This document shows positions 27,101 through 41,700 of a stretch of 64,000 bases of DNA, one piece after another. The stretch's first letter is position 1; the number at the start of each line of letters is the position of its first letter. The notes beneath the pieces were generated by a model. The model did not search any database, was not told the origin of the DNA, and was given only the letters and a program-made list of their open reading frames with translations. The translations under genes and the position numbers were made by a program. The DNA is from Toxotes chatareus (lineage: Eukaryota; Chordata; Actinopteri; Toxotidae), in the NCBI GenBank assembly GCA_016801885.1, contig CM028889.1:12463001-12527000 (forward strand), given 5' to 3'.

Positions 27101-30100
27101 CAATCTGGAAGACATGAGCTCTGGCGCTGAAGATGGGTTGCTCCCTTTAAAACACACCACAGAACAACAAACCATGTTTACTTCATGTTACTGGTGTAAA
27201 AGAAGAGGGGCTTTTAGTTGTTTGGCTAAAGCTGCCACTGTCTGTGGCCCTCATCTGTGTGTTTAGATTTGAACAAGCTGCCTAGTGGCTCTCAGCAATA
27301 TGTTCTACTTAATTAAAATTAGCATAATGAAAAATATACAGCACATTTAAAGGGGAGTCAATGAACAGCTTAATGTACAAACCACAAACAGGAGGGTAGG
27401 AAACAACACTTGTAGGTACCACACAAAGAATTCTGTATTACAAAACCTTAGTACTGCAAAGTTTTAAATTATATTAAATTAAATATTTCACTTTTAAGTC
27501 CAGGTTTCATGGCACGAATGCCATTAATTATCATTTTAACCTTGTTTCAACCCTTTGGACAAACCAGAATGCAAGAAAAAGCTTTTTCCATGTTGCATTT
27601 TATTATCTTTTTTTTTTAAATCAAATTATTTTTCTTTATAGCTTCCATTAGTGCTGTATTCCATTACTCTGTGCTTGTTATTGTCCCATGTGCACCTGCT
27701 GGCAGTGGTGCAGTAGTAATATCCTTTCTTTAAAAATAGCTTGGTTTCCTTTTTGGACTGAAACATTTTCTTTCAAGTTAATTTCTACCTTTGTTTTTGT
27801 TTTGAGGGATAAGACTGAAGTCCTTGTGGTGGGGATTTATTTTACTAAAATAAAAAAGATTTTATGTATGATTGTATGCATACATAACGACATGAGTGTA
27901 AGCATACACGAATTACCTTTTGCAGTGCACCTAATTTGTTTAAATGTTGCCCTATCAATCATTTTGTGCCCATACGTGCTTCTGTCACCAGGAGCTGAAT
28001 ATATCATTTTCAGTCGGACCTCTTCATTCGTCACTCAGTGCTATCACAAACCGCGAGGTGAGCCAGAGGTCAAGAGCTACATACCTGATTTTTAGGAGAC
28101 ATAAATCTGCCTGCATGTGGCACTCCTCACTGAGCCAGATTCTCTGTGCAGAAATTCACCTCAGGGGATCTGAATTCAAAGGTTTTAAAGGTGAGCCAGC
28201 TTTAGAAAATCAGAGAACAGTTTCAGACTGTTTCAAACTGCATCCATCATGATAATACACTGAAGCAAAGGGGTGGCTCTCCTCTTCAAACACTAGAAAC
28301 TTTACTTTTTCCTCTGTGATATCTAGCTACACCAGCTGTAGTTTTATTTGCAAAGAATCTGAGACATTTGTTACTGAAACTTACTGTGTGATTCCACACT
28401 TAAAACAACACAGGTAAACAGAATCTGAGTAATTTTAAAAAAAAATCAACATCACGTTATCAGAACCAGTCCACGTCCATGGTTGAAATTATAGTTAATA
28501 ATTTTAATAACTGTTTATTTTCTGCATAAAATGAAAGAAATGAAAATTGTTCACTGCCAATTTGTGGATATTCCTGAACAGCTGGGACATTACTGAGATG
28601 TATTTTTCAATGCTGTAAGCACCACAACTTCCATTCATCTCCATTTTATCATGGTGGTGTCAGAAGTCTGCAACAGAAAACCCTGACAAATAAAATTAGA
28701 CAACACCAAGAGCACTTTAAGTGGGAAGATATGTTTTTTTTATGATTTTAATGTTACAATAAAGTGTGTATTTACAACATAATTCTGGCTCTATGTAGAA
28801 GCTGTGTACAGTACAAGTGCAACTACTGAACATAAATAGCAAAACCCATGATACTACACAGCTTCCTGTTTGTTTATATTTTATTTTTGTTTAATTTTAA
28901 TGAGGCTCTGGTTTGAATCTTTAATAGAGGTAACACTGCGAGTCTTCCCATCACACCAGCCAGTTGTGCTGTGATGTTGGCTTTGTTCTTTTCATTTTAC
29001 AGCATGTACACAGTATACATATTCTACCTATTGGTGATAGTTTTGGATGGGTTTTTTTTTTTTCAGGTAAAACAAAATTTTTGTTAATAAGCTTTTGCTG
29101 TTTTATGAACTAGCTTTATGAGCTATTCAATACTTAAAAATGTGAATGACAGAAAAAAAAATGGAAATATCACAACAAAGGGACCTCTGAACCTTTTTTA
29201 GTGCACTAATCAAAGCCACAAGGATTAAGCATCTGTACTCATCATTAAAATTAATAGGATATAATTATCATTTCATTTTCTTAATCTGCTTGAGTGAAAA
29301 CCATGGTGACTTTTTGGTACTTTGGGGCCTCATTTCTCCTCTGAGTGTACAATGATGGTGGATAAAGTTATAAATAGGACAGAAACATGTCCAATTTCCA
29401 AATGTGATTTTTTTTTCCAGAGACCTTGAGGTCATTGATGCTCTCCTGGCTATGGGTGCAAATGAAGCTGAAGATTTGCTAACCACTAGCAGTCCAATTA
29501 GCAGTCCTGCTCTCTTTGAAGACAAACTACATACTCTCGCTGTGGGGACTAACGGTGGATAGAGGCTCACAGGACGATGAGGGACTACACAGGCACTTTG
29601 GTGAATTCATGCAACATTACACAGCTAATAGAGTTTGCATAATGCTAATGTATGCAATGAGCCATTCCCATTGCAAGTCAATTATATACCGACATTAATG
29701 AGGATAATGTGCACTGGGAGGAGGCTCTGTTCTTTGTCTAAGCAAGAGAAATAATCATTTATATAGGTCAGCACTGGCTATATGAAGCATTGTTCCTGCT
29801 GGATCTGGTTGGAATTACTTTATATTTGCATACAAACAATGGTCGTTATTGTTTCAACACAGATTACTGAAGCTACAGTTGACAATAGAGAATAGCAACA
29901 CAGCCAAGGAGGCAGATTTAGGTGCCATCCAGGTCTAGTAGCAGTAGCAGCTTAGACATACAATAAATATAACTACTGATGATTCACATATGGGTCTGAG
30001 TTAACTGAACAACATGGAGTTACATGACAAAAATGACATCCAGACCTACAGACCTGTGATGCACCTGGCTCTTAGGATTTGATTTATTGTTTTTATGCAT

Positions 30101-33100
30101 TCTGATAAATACCCTTTCAATTCCTCACAGAGGTTGGAGAAATACTTTAACAACTGTTTAGCTGCTGATTCACAAATAGGATTTCCATGATAGTTGGTCA
30201 AAGACTCAAAAAGCACAAGATTTGATTTTTATTTGAACAGAGCACACAGGCATTCCTTTCATAAATTTATTCTGACCTTTGAGTTCAAGGCAGTTTAATG
30301 TTTTGGTAACTGATTGGTTGGTGACAGCCAGCTGAAGCTTTTCTTTCACAAATATTTCTGTGAGGGCAGAAATAAATGAATTTGTTAAATGAAACCTCAG
30401 TGGATGGAGATTTTGAGTGCAGGTAATCTAAAAGGTATACAGAACAACAAATTCTCTTCAAAGTAAAAGAAAAAAAATATTTCAGTCATGATTTTAATGA
30501 TGCTGAAACAGCAGCAGGCAAGTAGCTCACTATCTTGGCTGAAATGCTACATTTTGTTTTTGTTTTTTTTTTTTACCTGAAAGCATTTCCTATTTCACTG
30601 AGCACCCGGCCCAATTAATTTGGTGAAGCCAACTGTTTTCTAACGAAGCTACTTGTTCAGCAGAGGGTTGCTTCATGTCATATGTCCCTGCCTGGTGACC
30701 TCTTTCTGTAGACCTTTTGCACAGCAGACATTTTGTCATGTAAAGGCATAGGTGTAATTGATATCATTAGCAATGGCGCTGTTCCATTTTGTTGTAACTT
30801 TCAGGGTCCTGCTGCTGTGCGTGCTGGCTCATGGGTATGGCATGGAACAGAGCCATTCATGTTCTTATTCACACCTGTCCCTTTTTTCTGTAACAACGTA
30901 AAATGTGTGTGTGTGGCCTGTTAGATGGCAGATGATCACAAATTGTAACTACAGAGGCGGTCAGTGCTGGCTCTTACCACTGGCGGAATGGAAAAGGTGC
31001 TGCATTTATTGACATGCTGTTACAACATGTTAGCTGTTGCTATTTTAGCAACTATTTATCAAGTGAACATATCTTGGCTAATAGTAGGTACCATGATAAA
31101 AACCACACAGCTCCCCAATATCACTCTGTGTAAATTTTTGAAATTCATAAAAGAAAAAACAAATGTTATGGTGAAAGAGTTTGAGCTGAGGTTTGTGGTA
31201 AACCTAGACATCTATCTCACTTTAGCAGGAGCTAAACTGCTGAAAACATCAGATACAAATCAAGCCCATTAACAACACCATGAGAGTATTAAATTATATT
31301 AAATAAAACTAATTACCTTGCTGCATAAGCAATAACCAGAGTTTTAAGGGCATTTAGCCTTTAAGCAAAAATAAATAAGAAGTAACATCAAAGTAAAAAT
31401 AGCTTCTATCAGGATTTCCCTTCTATCATATTCTCATCTTAATGAGAAATGATGACTGACTGCTCATCATCTTCCAGCCGTCACAGCGGATCACACAGAG
31501 ATGAACGTCCCATTATTCATTTGGCTCATCCTGACATTGCTCTGTGAAAAGCCCGTCAAGCTAATCAACTCAGACATGTCAAGGTTTGATCATATGAGCA
31601 GAATAAAACTGGATTAAATTCCTCCTGAGGTGAGGGAGAGCAAACACTGACAGTCACAGGAGCCTTGTTTAAACTAATGCAGCGCAGTAAAGGGAAGTGG
31701 AGCCTCATGTGCTTCAGTGTCTTGTACTCACACACCTGATACAATAAATTGTGTGTAGCCTTTAATTAAATCAGGTTTTGTGAGAGTAAAAACCTAAATG
31801 ACTGGGTAGAAGGAGACAGCTGTTCATAACTGACAGTCTGAAGGGCTGCTAGAGGAGAATGCAGTGAGTGCAAAGAATGAAATGTTAAGCTAAAGCTACA
31901 GAAATCAGTCCAATGTCTCCAAGCTGAAAGGATGACAGTTACTAGATTTAATGTATGTAATAAACGAAGGGAGTGTTTTTATGCCCTGACTTCTTTGCAT
32001 CGGTAGAAGACATACTCAGATCATAAACATCTATTTAAATAACATCACCATACATGATGTTAATTATTGGCCTGGGATTTGACAAAACAGTCTCACAAAA
32101 AGGTCCATACTGGTAGATACTGTTTTTGACTGTATCACACCATCAGATGGATTTGGCAGTTTCATGATCTGTACACTTTAAAACGTCCATTCATTTTTCA
32201 TGTTGGCTCAAACATTGAGACTGAACTGAATGTGCATTCTTGACCTTGAACACAAGCTGATGGAACAAGATAAAATATAACAGATAAAAAAAGATAAAAC
32301 AAAGTAATCAAGAATGAACTCAACATGGATGAGAAGCCTTTAAATGCTCTGCAAAGCAGTCAGCTTTCGTAAACTAGCAAACCATACATTTCTGTATGTA
32401 ACTGATAAGCAAAATCAGAATTTAAACGTCCATTTTTATGCTGATGATACAATTCTGTATATCTCAGGTTCTACTCAAAACCAGACTGTCACTTATCTTC
32501 AGTCTGACTTTAATGGTTTTCCAGATATCACACCTGCTGAACCCGTGGACTAAATGCATAGTTTCTTTCCACCGTTGCTGCTCTGTTATTGTGCAGCAGT
32601 GTGCTGAGGGGAACCCAAGTCCCGGTGTGTGCCGCAAGCCTGAATCCAGTCAGGGGGTCATCTAGATTAATTATTGTTAATCTATTCTATGTCATACATA
32701 CATACATACATACATACATCCGCCCACACCTCCCCCTCATTCATACACACTCACTGCGACTCATCCATGCAAGAGTGGAGGGAGAACTGTGTTCAGATTA
32801 CAGCTCAGTAATTAAACAGGTCAGAAACATGACAACATCTTTTTCATGATGTATTTGTTTAGGTGCTAAATCACATTGCTTTTTTAAGGATTGAGAGTCA
32901 AAATTACAATGTCTTTGTATGGGTTTTATATATTTTATGGAAAAAGATGTGCTATGGCACATATTCACTCAGAAACCAGTATGATTAACAATACTAACCA
33001 ATTATTTTCTCCATACATCAATTAATTGATTGGTCTTAAAAATGTCAGAAAACAGTGAAGAAAAAAATGTCAGTCACATTTCCCAGAGGCTGAGGTGATG

Positions 33101-36100
33101 GTTTTGTCGGACCAACAGTCCAAAGCTCAAAGATAGTTTATTAATCACCTCTCAAAAAATAAGGAAAAGCAACAAATCCTAATAACTGAGAAGCTGAGAC
33201 TAAGCGTGCAGTGTTTGCCCGCTTGCTTGAGAAATTCTTTAAAAGACTGGTAGATTATCAGGATAATTTTCTCTCAATCAATTATTCTTTTCAGGTCAAT
33301 TGTGAATACAAGACAAAATATTCTTAAAACATCTGTCTGTATTTTTAGTGCCTAAAACAGAGATGTGCTAAAACTAAACTGAGTTATAAAATTTTTTATG
33401 TGTATTCAGGGTCTGAGTGGAGGAGACAGAAAAAGACACATAGACAAAACCGTGAGACAAAGGAGAGAAAGCTCTGCTGGGATGTGAGCCCAGGGCGGCA
33501 GGGGAACGGGGCTGAATCCTCAAAGTGAGGTTCAAACCTCTGTGGACACAACCACTTTCCATACCTTTCTGGGACATTTAATATTCTTTTCTGCATGTCT
33601 TTGTTTTCATGCACTGCACAAGTCTGCAGCAGTCTGTGGCATGGGGGCTGTCACCACTGGATCATCTGATGATTTTGATGTGGTGCCAACTGGCGGCTTA
33701 AAAATGACACTCCCTTTTCAAAGAAACTTCTGAAAGTTTGATGTAGAGAAAACCTTTACTCGATACTCTACTATTGTCAGAGGATGGGCGAGTAAAGCAG
33801 CTCATGGCACGAGTTTTAAGTTTTCTTTAATCTGCTAACCTTCCCCCCATACAAGCACAGCAGTGACACCAGATAGAGGAGGAGGCACGCAGCCCTGAGG
33901 CCATCAGCTACACCCGACCCTCATGATAAATTAATTGTCTTGAAGAACACAGATGAATTTCAAGGCTGTGGGTGTACATACAGGATGAGAGATCTGATGA
34001 AATGCCAGACTGGGCCAAACAAACAGCCCTTTTCCTCCTCCAGTCTGTCTCCTGGAAAAGCTTCTGTTGAGCACGCAAGCTCTTTCTCAGCTTCACATTC
34101 ATACAGATGAAATAATTCCTCTCAAGGACAGGAAAATATCACAATGGTATTCGGACGCTGCCATTAACGGAGGGACGTATGATAGCTCCATCTCTCTACC
34201 GGGAGGCACCAGAGAACAAGGAAGCTTTAATACACGTCCTCTGATCTACGTGGCTTCATTCACCGCAGGCCTTCATGTGTCAAATTACTGCTTGGACATA
34301 TATGATAATGGTTCATTACCTCTTGTGGAGAAAATCACATCTCATATAAATATAAACTGACCATGATGTGGGAAAGTTACGTGCAGAGTTTAACTAAATC
34401 AAGGCATTCATTATCGAATCTCCACCTCCACCACCATCAATCATGGAAAGGTTGCCAGTGTTTAATATTATTTTCGCTGCTGTTGTATCAATGGAAAGAT
34501 TTATTTTAACCTATATTTTCAACCTGAGCTGAGGGCAGCATGAGAATCAAGAGCAGAACACACAACTTGAAAATCTATTAATGGTCTATAAAATGTTGAA
34601 AAAAATTGTGAAAAATACTCATCACAGTCTCCTAAAGCCAAAGGTGACATCTTCCAAACTGCGTTTTTTTGTATTCAACCAACCATCCAAAACAAAGATA
34701 TTCAATTTATTATGGTATCTGACAGAAAGGAAGTAAATTCTCACAACTGAGGAAGTGAAACTCGGGAATGTTTGGCATATTTGTTTCTGTTGATCGACTT
34801 ATCTAGTCTCCATGAGTATCACAATTTTGGACCTGCTATAAAATGGACCCAAGCAAAACCTTGCTGAACCCAACCTGCACAAATTAATTTTTAAATAAAA
34901 CACAAGATCAGATCTGACAAGGACAAAAGGACACAGAGACCCAATTTGAACAGACCCCAGAATAATCAAACTTGATCCAAATTGTCGACCATAACAGACC
35001 CAAACAGAAAGAGAGTCACCGCACTGACAGCAGTGTGACTTACCACCATGCTCGAAAAAGTGCACCACGACACGTCATTTTCCCCTGCAGTTCACAGTTC
35101 ACACTGTGTCTGCTTCAAGAACACATTTTCTCCTCCATGATTATGTCACACCATGTGATCAGAGCTGATGGAGAGCTCACATGAATCCACTTAGGTATTA
35201 CAGATACTGACACACAGATCTGAAACCAGGGGCAATACAACAAGACCCTACCTAGAATCACATTAGACTAAACAGGTGGACCTGTAAAGACTTTTGATGT
35301 AATTTAAAGCCTATAAGAAAGGCTTTGCGTCCTTATTTAGATCTTATTTAGACGTCTATGGTAAGTTAACTAATCCTGGGAATGCAGGAGAAAAATGGGA
35401 GCAAAATAGCTTTGGAATGGATAGAGATTCATAACTAAAGTTAATAATAAGTATCTTATGGTTGTTCTGTCTAGTTATGCACGCACAGCAAGAGAGAGAA
35501 AATAATTTAATTAGAAAGTGTGTGTGCGTAAATAAAAATAAGGTCATGTTGCCAATGTTCTGCAGTGACCGTTGTTCATAAAAGACGAGCCCTAACCACT
35601 GAACCATCACAGACTTTAAACGTCACCTGTGAGCGTCAGAGTGCAGGAGGGTGTGATAGCTCCAAACATGGAGTGACAGATGGGACAGCACTTTGTGAAA
35701 TCATGTCAAGAGGACAGAGACATTTCTGGGGACAGGCTGATATTCCAGACCGTATGTGGTTTAATTAACTGGAGTGTTTGTTGTCTGCTCTCTATTTATA
35801 AGCAAAAAAAGGCTATTAAGCAAAATCAACATATTATGAATTCACCACCCTAAGACATAAAAGTACACATTCACAGTGGTGGTAAACAATGTGTTTATAA
35901 TTAAAGAAAAATATCATCTCACTCTTTTCTAATGCTCATTTGCACTGTCCTTGTCATTTTAACATCAAAACGCTATGCATTGTGGGTTTTTTTTCAAAAA
36001 GTAAAGTCTGCAAGACTTGCAGAGCTTCGGAAAGCGTGTATAAAGGGCTCAAAAAGTCAGCCAGGGAGCCCTGCTGATCTCACAGCAGGGGCAGCCCTTT

Positions 36101-38667
36101 GAAGGATACAATCAGCACAAAAACTGTCACTTCTGACCCCCCATACAGTGCTGAAGTGCCCCTGAGTAACACATAATGCCCTCAGATCCTGCAGTGCAGC
36201 CACTCATGTCCAACAGCACACATGCACAGTACTGTGCAAAAGTTTTAAACTCTGAAAGTAAAGGGAGGATGCTTTCAAAAATAACAACATGAATAGTTTT
36301 TATGAATCAGTTAACTTCCTACAACTGAGAAAACATAAATCAGACATATTATATATTTAAAAATATATTTAAAACAGCACCAGTTCTCCCAATTGTGCAC
36401 AGTTCTTCTACTAGACAGGAAGGTTATTCCAAGTGTCTTGGAGAAATTGCCACAGGTCCTCTGTGAATTTAGGCTGTCTCAGTGTCTGTTAAGATCAGGT
36501 TAGACCACACATACTCAAAATAAAGAATGTCTATACAATGAGTATCATTATCATTTGTAAATCATTTTAAACTTGATGAAATTTGATATAAAAATTACAA
36601 AGAAAACATTCAAATCACAGTTTAAATGTTGTTGTCTGCATTTTGGCAAACCCACAATCATAAAAATTAAGAAAATGCTCAGTGATTCTTAGTGTGGAAT
36701 TTTTAACATGTTTCTTATTCATTGTCAGCTGCCTTCACACACATCATGGCTGTGTTTCTTCGCCCCAAGTCATCAGTTTTTAATCCTCTCTTGCTGCTCC
36801 CTTCATCTCTCTTCTTAACCTCAGTACCCATTCACCACCCCAGATCCCTGATCTGTGAAACAGAAGCTGCACCCTCCCGTCTGGCCCTGCAGTCAGACAC
36901 AACCGGTTGCTTCTGTAGTTGGGAAAATGCTCCTCAAACTGCCAATAATGGGGCCTATAAGCTCTGTGGGCTGTAAATAGCCTGCGGGGGGAGGGTGTAG
37001 CTGTAAAAACTGGCAAAAATCCTACTGGTTGTACTTAAAAGTCAATGTCTCACACTTGAAATGGCAAATCAGAAAGCTTACAGGAGGTCTGGTATGGGAG
37101 GATATCACAAAAGTTAAGTAAAGGTCAAAGTGAGAGCATGGAACATCCCATTTAAAGATGTATGCAAATGACCTTAAATACAGCTGGGTCTCAAGTTTCT
37201 GTTTCTCTCTTATCTCAATCTTCAACTTTTTAAATATATATATATATATATATACCCAAGAGATTTGTAGACATTTAAATTTGTGTGACTTTTATTCCCT
37301 TGCATCTGTGCATCTTTAGAGAAAGAGAAATTAAAAATAATGCTGAGGTTAGCTGAACTGTCCTTGTGCTAAATAAGCAGTAAAAAAAAAAGGAAAATGT
37401 CAGCTGAACTTGAATTTGTAGAGTTATGTTACCATCTAAATGCACCAGAAGCAGCATTTCCTTGTCGAACTGCAGTGGAGGGACAGTAACACGAAGAGGG
37501 AACATTGTACTAAAAGACAACTAACTAACTTAGGGAGAATACTTTGGTTTTACACATAACAATGTCTTGTCAAGGACATGTTCCTCATGAGTTATATTAC
37601 AAATTGCTTTGGGAGGGGACATCAATTGTTGGAATGTACATATGAACGTGTGAGTGTTGTTTTTAGACAATCTTGAAAAAATGTGAACCTATCCTATCCT
37701 GAGTTGTCAGCTTTGCAATATTGCTGTTACAGTGGAAACGTAACATTGTGAAGACTGCACATGGTTTGATGTAACTTTTATGCAATTTATGCAACAACTC
37801 GCATTATATCATTCAGATTCAAGTTTCTTTCCAACTGAGAGGAGCTAAATTTTAACAGTTGCATATTAATCCTAAAGTTATCATTAAAGAAAGAAAAATG
37901 CATGTTCAGCCTTTCAGGTCGAACAGCAAGTGTTGACCCAAGAGTCTGTGTTTGTCCTGGTTTCTGCATCCATCTGAAAGGAGTTAAATTCAGTCTAAAT
38001 GAGAGCATCAGCTGAGTGCTTCAGCAGAGCATCATTTTTCACCATCTGTGCATTAAGACAACACACAACTGGAACTCTGCTGTGGTTTTACAGCCCCAAG
38101 AGACTCTACGCTTTGCAGAAACAAAAAAGTGTTACGCTTTTCTTTTTGGCAGTTTGTCTTTGTTCCTTTGAAAATATTTCTCCTTTAAGGGTCTGCTTCC
38201 TCTGACCTCTGAGAGCCAGCAGCCCCGTGTCCGCATTCTCTGACCCAGTCTGGCAACATGACACGCTACAACTCCTTACCAAAATAGCACAGCAAGGGGA
38301 AACGCTAACTCATACTGTAGCTGCAAGTCACCATATCTGCAACACAAACCGCAACCCAGCATATACACTGTCCAAGTTTCTTACACTGGCACAAAGTGCG
38401 GAAAGCTTTGGAGCAAACGACTCACCAAGCATCTCTTTATAAGAATACACTCCATTACACGGCCACAGCACAAACCTTTAACTTCCAAAATACTTGGAAA
38501 AATGCCTGAAACGTGAGCTCTGGTTCTGTTATACGACAGTACGTCACTTCAGTTATCTGAAAGTCAGCTCCTCTCACAAGAGTCTGATAGCTTACTGCAG
38601 TCTCACATTGTGAAAGTGACACAAAGCCAGAGTGTTTTCTGTATTCAGGATACGAAGGTCAGGGAGG

Positions 38668-38727
<60 letters not shown>

Positions 38728-41700
38728 CTTTCATCTCAGTCCTCCGGCGGCACTGTTATTCACTTTCAGGCCAATAAAACATGGTGAAATGAAGTGAATA
38801 GAAAGAGAGATGACTGTTTATTTGTGCAACTGCAGATGTCTCCAAAACAGCAATTAAGAAGCTCTTCCCCATCACAGAGCAGCTGGTTTCTCCTTGGCCA
38901 GTGAGAGGACACAGACGCTGAACGGTTTTTATGGTATTATTCTGCAGATTAACCGATTATGCTCCCGGTGAAACCAAAGTTTACACGTCTTCTGTGCTGT
39001 ACAGGGAGGCTCCGCAGTGACGTTACAACAGATTTCAACAGTAAGTGAGTTGATATGGGCGGGAACATCTTCATCCTTCTACATGACTGCATGCAAATTA
39101 CGTAGACTGATGATCATACTGTGACCTACCCTGCCACAAACTGTATACACACCTATAACCTTCTTATATGTTTCTGAGTTAAGGGAATACATCGACATTT
39201 TCAATAATAGGCTCAGCTGGAAACAAGATTCAGCTACAAGATTCAGCTGCTTAAAGGAAACAGCTTAAGCTACAATAATAAGCTGACCGAAAAGTTAAAC
39301 TGTTTGTGTAATGCATTAATCATTTTCTCAGAAAATGTCTGAAAAAAGTTAAAAATGCTGATTATAATTTCCAAATATAATTTCAAGTAAGTTGTTTTAA
39401 CTTTCATTTTGACCAACAGGCTACAACCTAAATCTATTCAGTTCCCTTATATACAATGAAGAAAAGCACTAAATATTCATATTTAAGAAGAATATAACCT
39501 AGCTAGAATATTTTCTATTTTTGCTTATAAAAGACTTAAATATATAACTGGTTCTTAAAATAGCTGCAGGTAGAAACTTTTTTGGCAAACCTCAACTCCT
39601 CTCCCTTGAAGAGAGTCAACAGTATTTTTCAGCGATTGTGATCTTATGCGGCTCCAACTCTGTGGACTGACTGTGTTCAGCGACAAGTGCATTTAGCAGC
39701 ACAAAACAGCTGGACACCAGATTGGATTTGAGTCAGCTGAAGCCTTTTGGCACAAATGTCTTGGGGATTCCCATTTGTGATGTTATACTTTCAATTCACT
39801 GTATGTCAGTGGGAAACACTGGATTTTGTGCACCGCTCCATATGTTTGACAGCTGTGGTTGTTTTGAATGTTAAGATCTGACACACAAAACATACAGAGA
39901 TCCTGTAAAATAAGATGCACAGTTTAAACAATCCAAAAGCATATGGAACAGTTGAGCTGCAGTGGAGCAACTGACGGGAGGACGATATGATGAAAGAGAC
40001 ACCAGACGACAACAGCTAGAGGTGATCGTGCTGACAACATCTGCACATCACGACAAGCATGAAACCTCCACTCTGTGACTCAGATCTCACAGTTAACTCT
40101 AACGTTGCAATTTCCACAGATACTGGGGGAGGATAAACATCATGGGGACGTGATGAGGACGGATTCTGTTCAGAAGCAAATAAATGATAGATGAAGTAGG
40201 GATGGGCGGACTGATCCCCTAAGTATCAACAGTACATATCTTTGAGTTGTACTTTTGGGTATTAAACAAGAATCAAAGGCATTTAATGCACAAAAGCTCT
40301 TTCTGAGTTTGATGACATAATAACATTTTGTAAACGTTACACTAAGCTTGTAAAAGCTGACATCTGTATCCACCACACTAACTAATTCATTATGAATACA
40401 TATCCCAGTTTTTGCAGGCATTTTCAGCAGATTTTGCTGATGGTAGGTACAAGTATCAATAACAGTGATCTGATGTTCAGCATTATTTGGTAGGAGATCA
40501 GAATCTAAACTTGCAGTGTCGCCCATCCCTGCCATGCAGAGCCACAACACAGAGACGACGGCGTGTTTGTACCTCTCTCGATGTAGCGGGTACATTTTAC
40601 AGCTTGCTGACAACTCTTCTGCAGCAGGACAAGAGGAAAGAAGATCCAAGTTACAAAGGGAAACAATATACATGCAGAGGCTGGCAGGCATTATTTAGGG
40701 ATGCCCTGATCAAGTTTTTTCCCCTGATGTAATACAGAGTATCTGCTTATACCCAGTGCTAATCCATCCAGCCAACATTTTCCACACAGAACAGCAGTAC
40801 ATCACACACTTCAAGCAGGATAAAGTTGGTTAAAAAAAACAATCCAGTATAAGACAGATGTGCTAAATAACTGAAAAATGACACTGAATCACAGCATTGC
40901 TTTGATCAAACAAAATACCAAGGTACACATACAAATGTCATCACTATACAAAAACACCAATCATGTGATTCAAATGAAGAATAACACTGAAATCACAGCT
41001 CCACTTAAAAATGGCGCCATAACATAAATGGTCACACTGGAAGCTGTTAAAACTGCCTCATTAACACCTACATCACAGATCCAGATACTGAATGCAACAA
41101 AGAGTCAAAAAGACTCTTTCAACATGTGGACAGGAAATAGAGCCTTTGTATCCAGGTGGCCCTTTTTAAACTACCAGCCACTTTGTATTAACCGGGTACT
41201 TGCCTTAATTGGTCATCAGTTTTTGATAAATGTATAACTAAATTGGATGAATGGAAAAGTGAGTTCCAGAAAAAAATAAGGATTTCCATTGTGTCAAGAC
41301 AAGTCTCTCAAATGATATACTCGATTTGCACACGGACCTACAAGGGCACAAATGACATGGATAATTACTTTAAGACAAGATGTACACAACATGAGAGCAC
41401 CTGTGTGCCTAACACAGTTTATGGACCTGAAGTGGCTATTAATCCACACTCTCCTCCTGGGGTTCACTTCAGTCAAGAAAGCAGAAGAGCTGCAGGCGGT
41501 CTCTGTCTACCACAGCTCGTGCAGGTTCCTGTCTGACTGCACAGGGTGGCCCTGCAACTAAATCCAGGTCCTTTCAGATTTTTATTTGGACAAGCTGATT
41601 GGACTCTGCTGCCTCAATGACGCAGACAGTGACGCAGAGCTTTTATGCTCAGTTAGGGCGCCAAAATGCATCAAACATGACATCAAAAAACAATTTCTTT

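Noticed and set aside
27688..28095. 135-codon plus-strand ORF with a possible splice donor near 28055
   Set aside because: Its 66-nt exon-like end does not fit the phase of the exon-like ORF at 29421, and the peptide is hydrophobic low-complexity of chance type.
29268..29570. 100-codon minus-strand ORF
   Set aside because: It is the complement of the more protein-like plus-strand frame at 29421-29562 and shows no features of its own.
40170..40691. Longest uninterrupted ORF of the window (173 codons, minus strand)
   Set aside because: It mostly coincides with the hAT-like MITE at 40197-40531, has no recognisable domain and a composition like translated repeat DNA.
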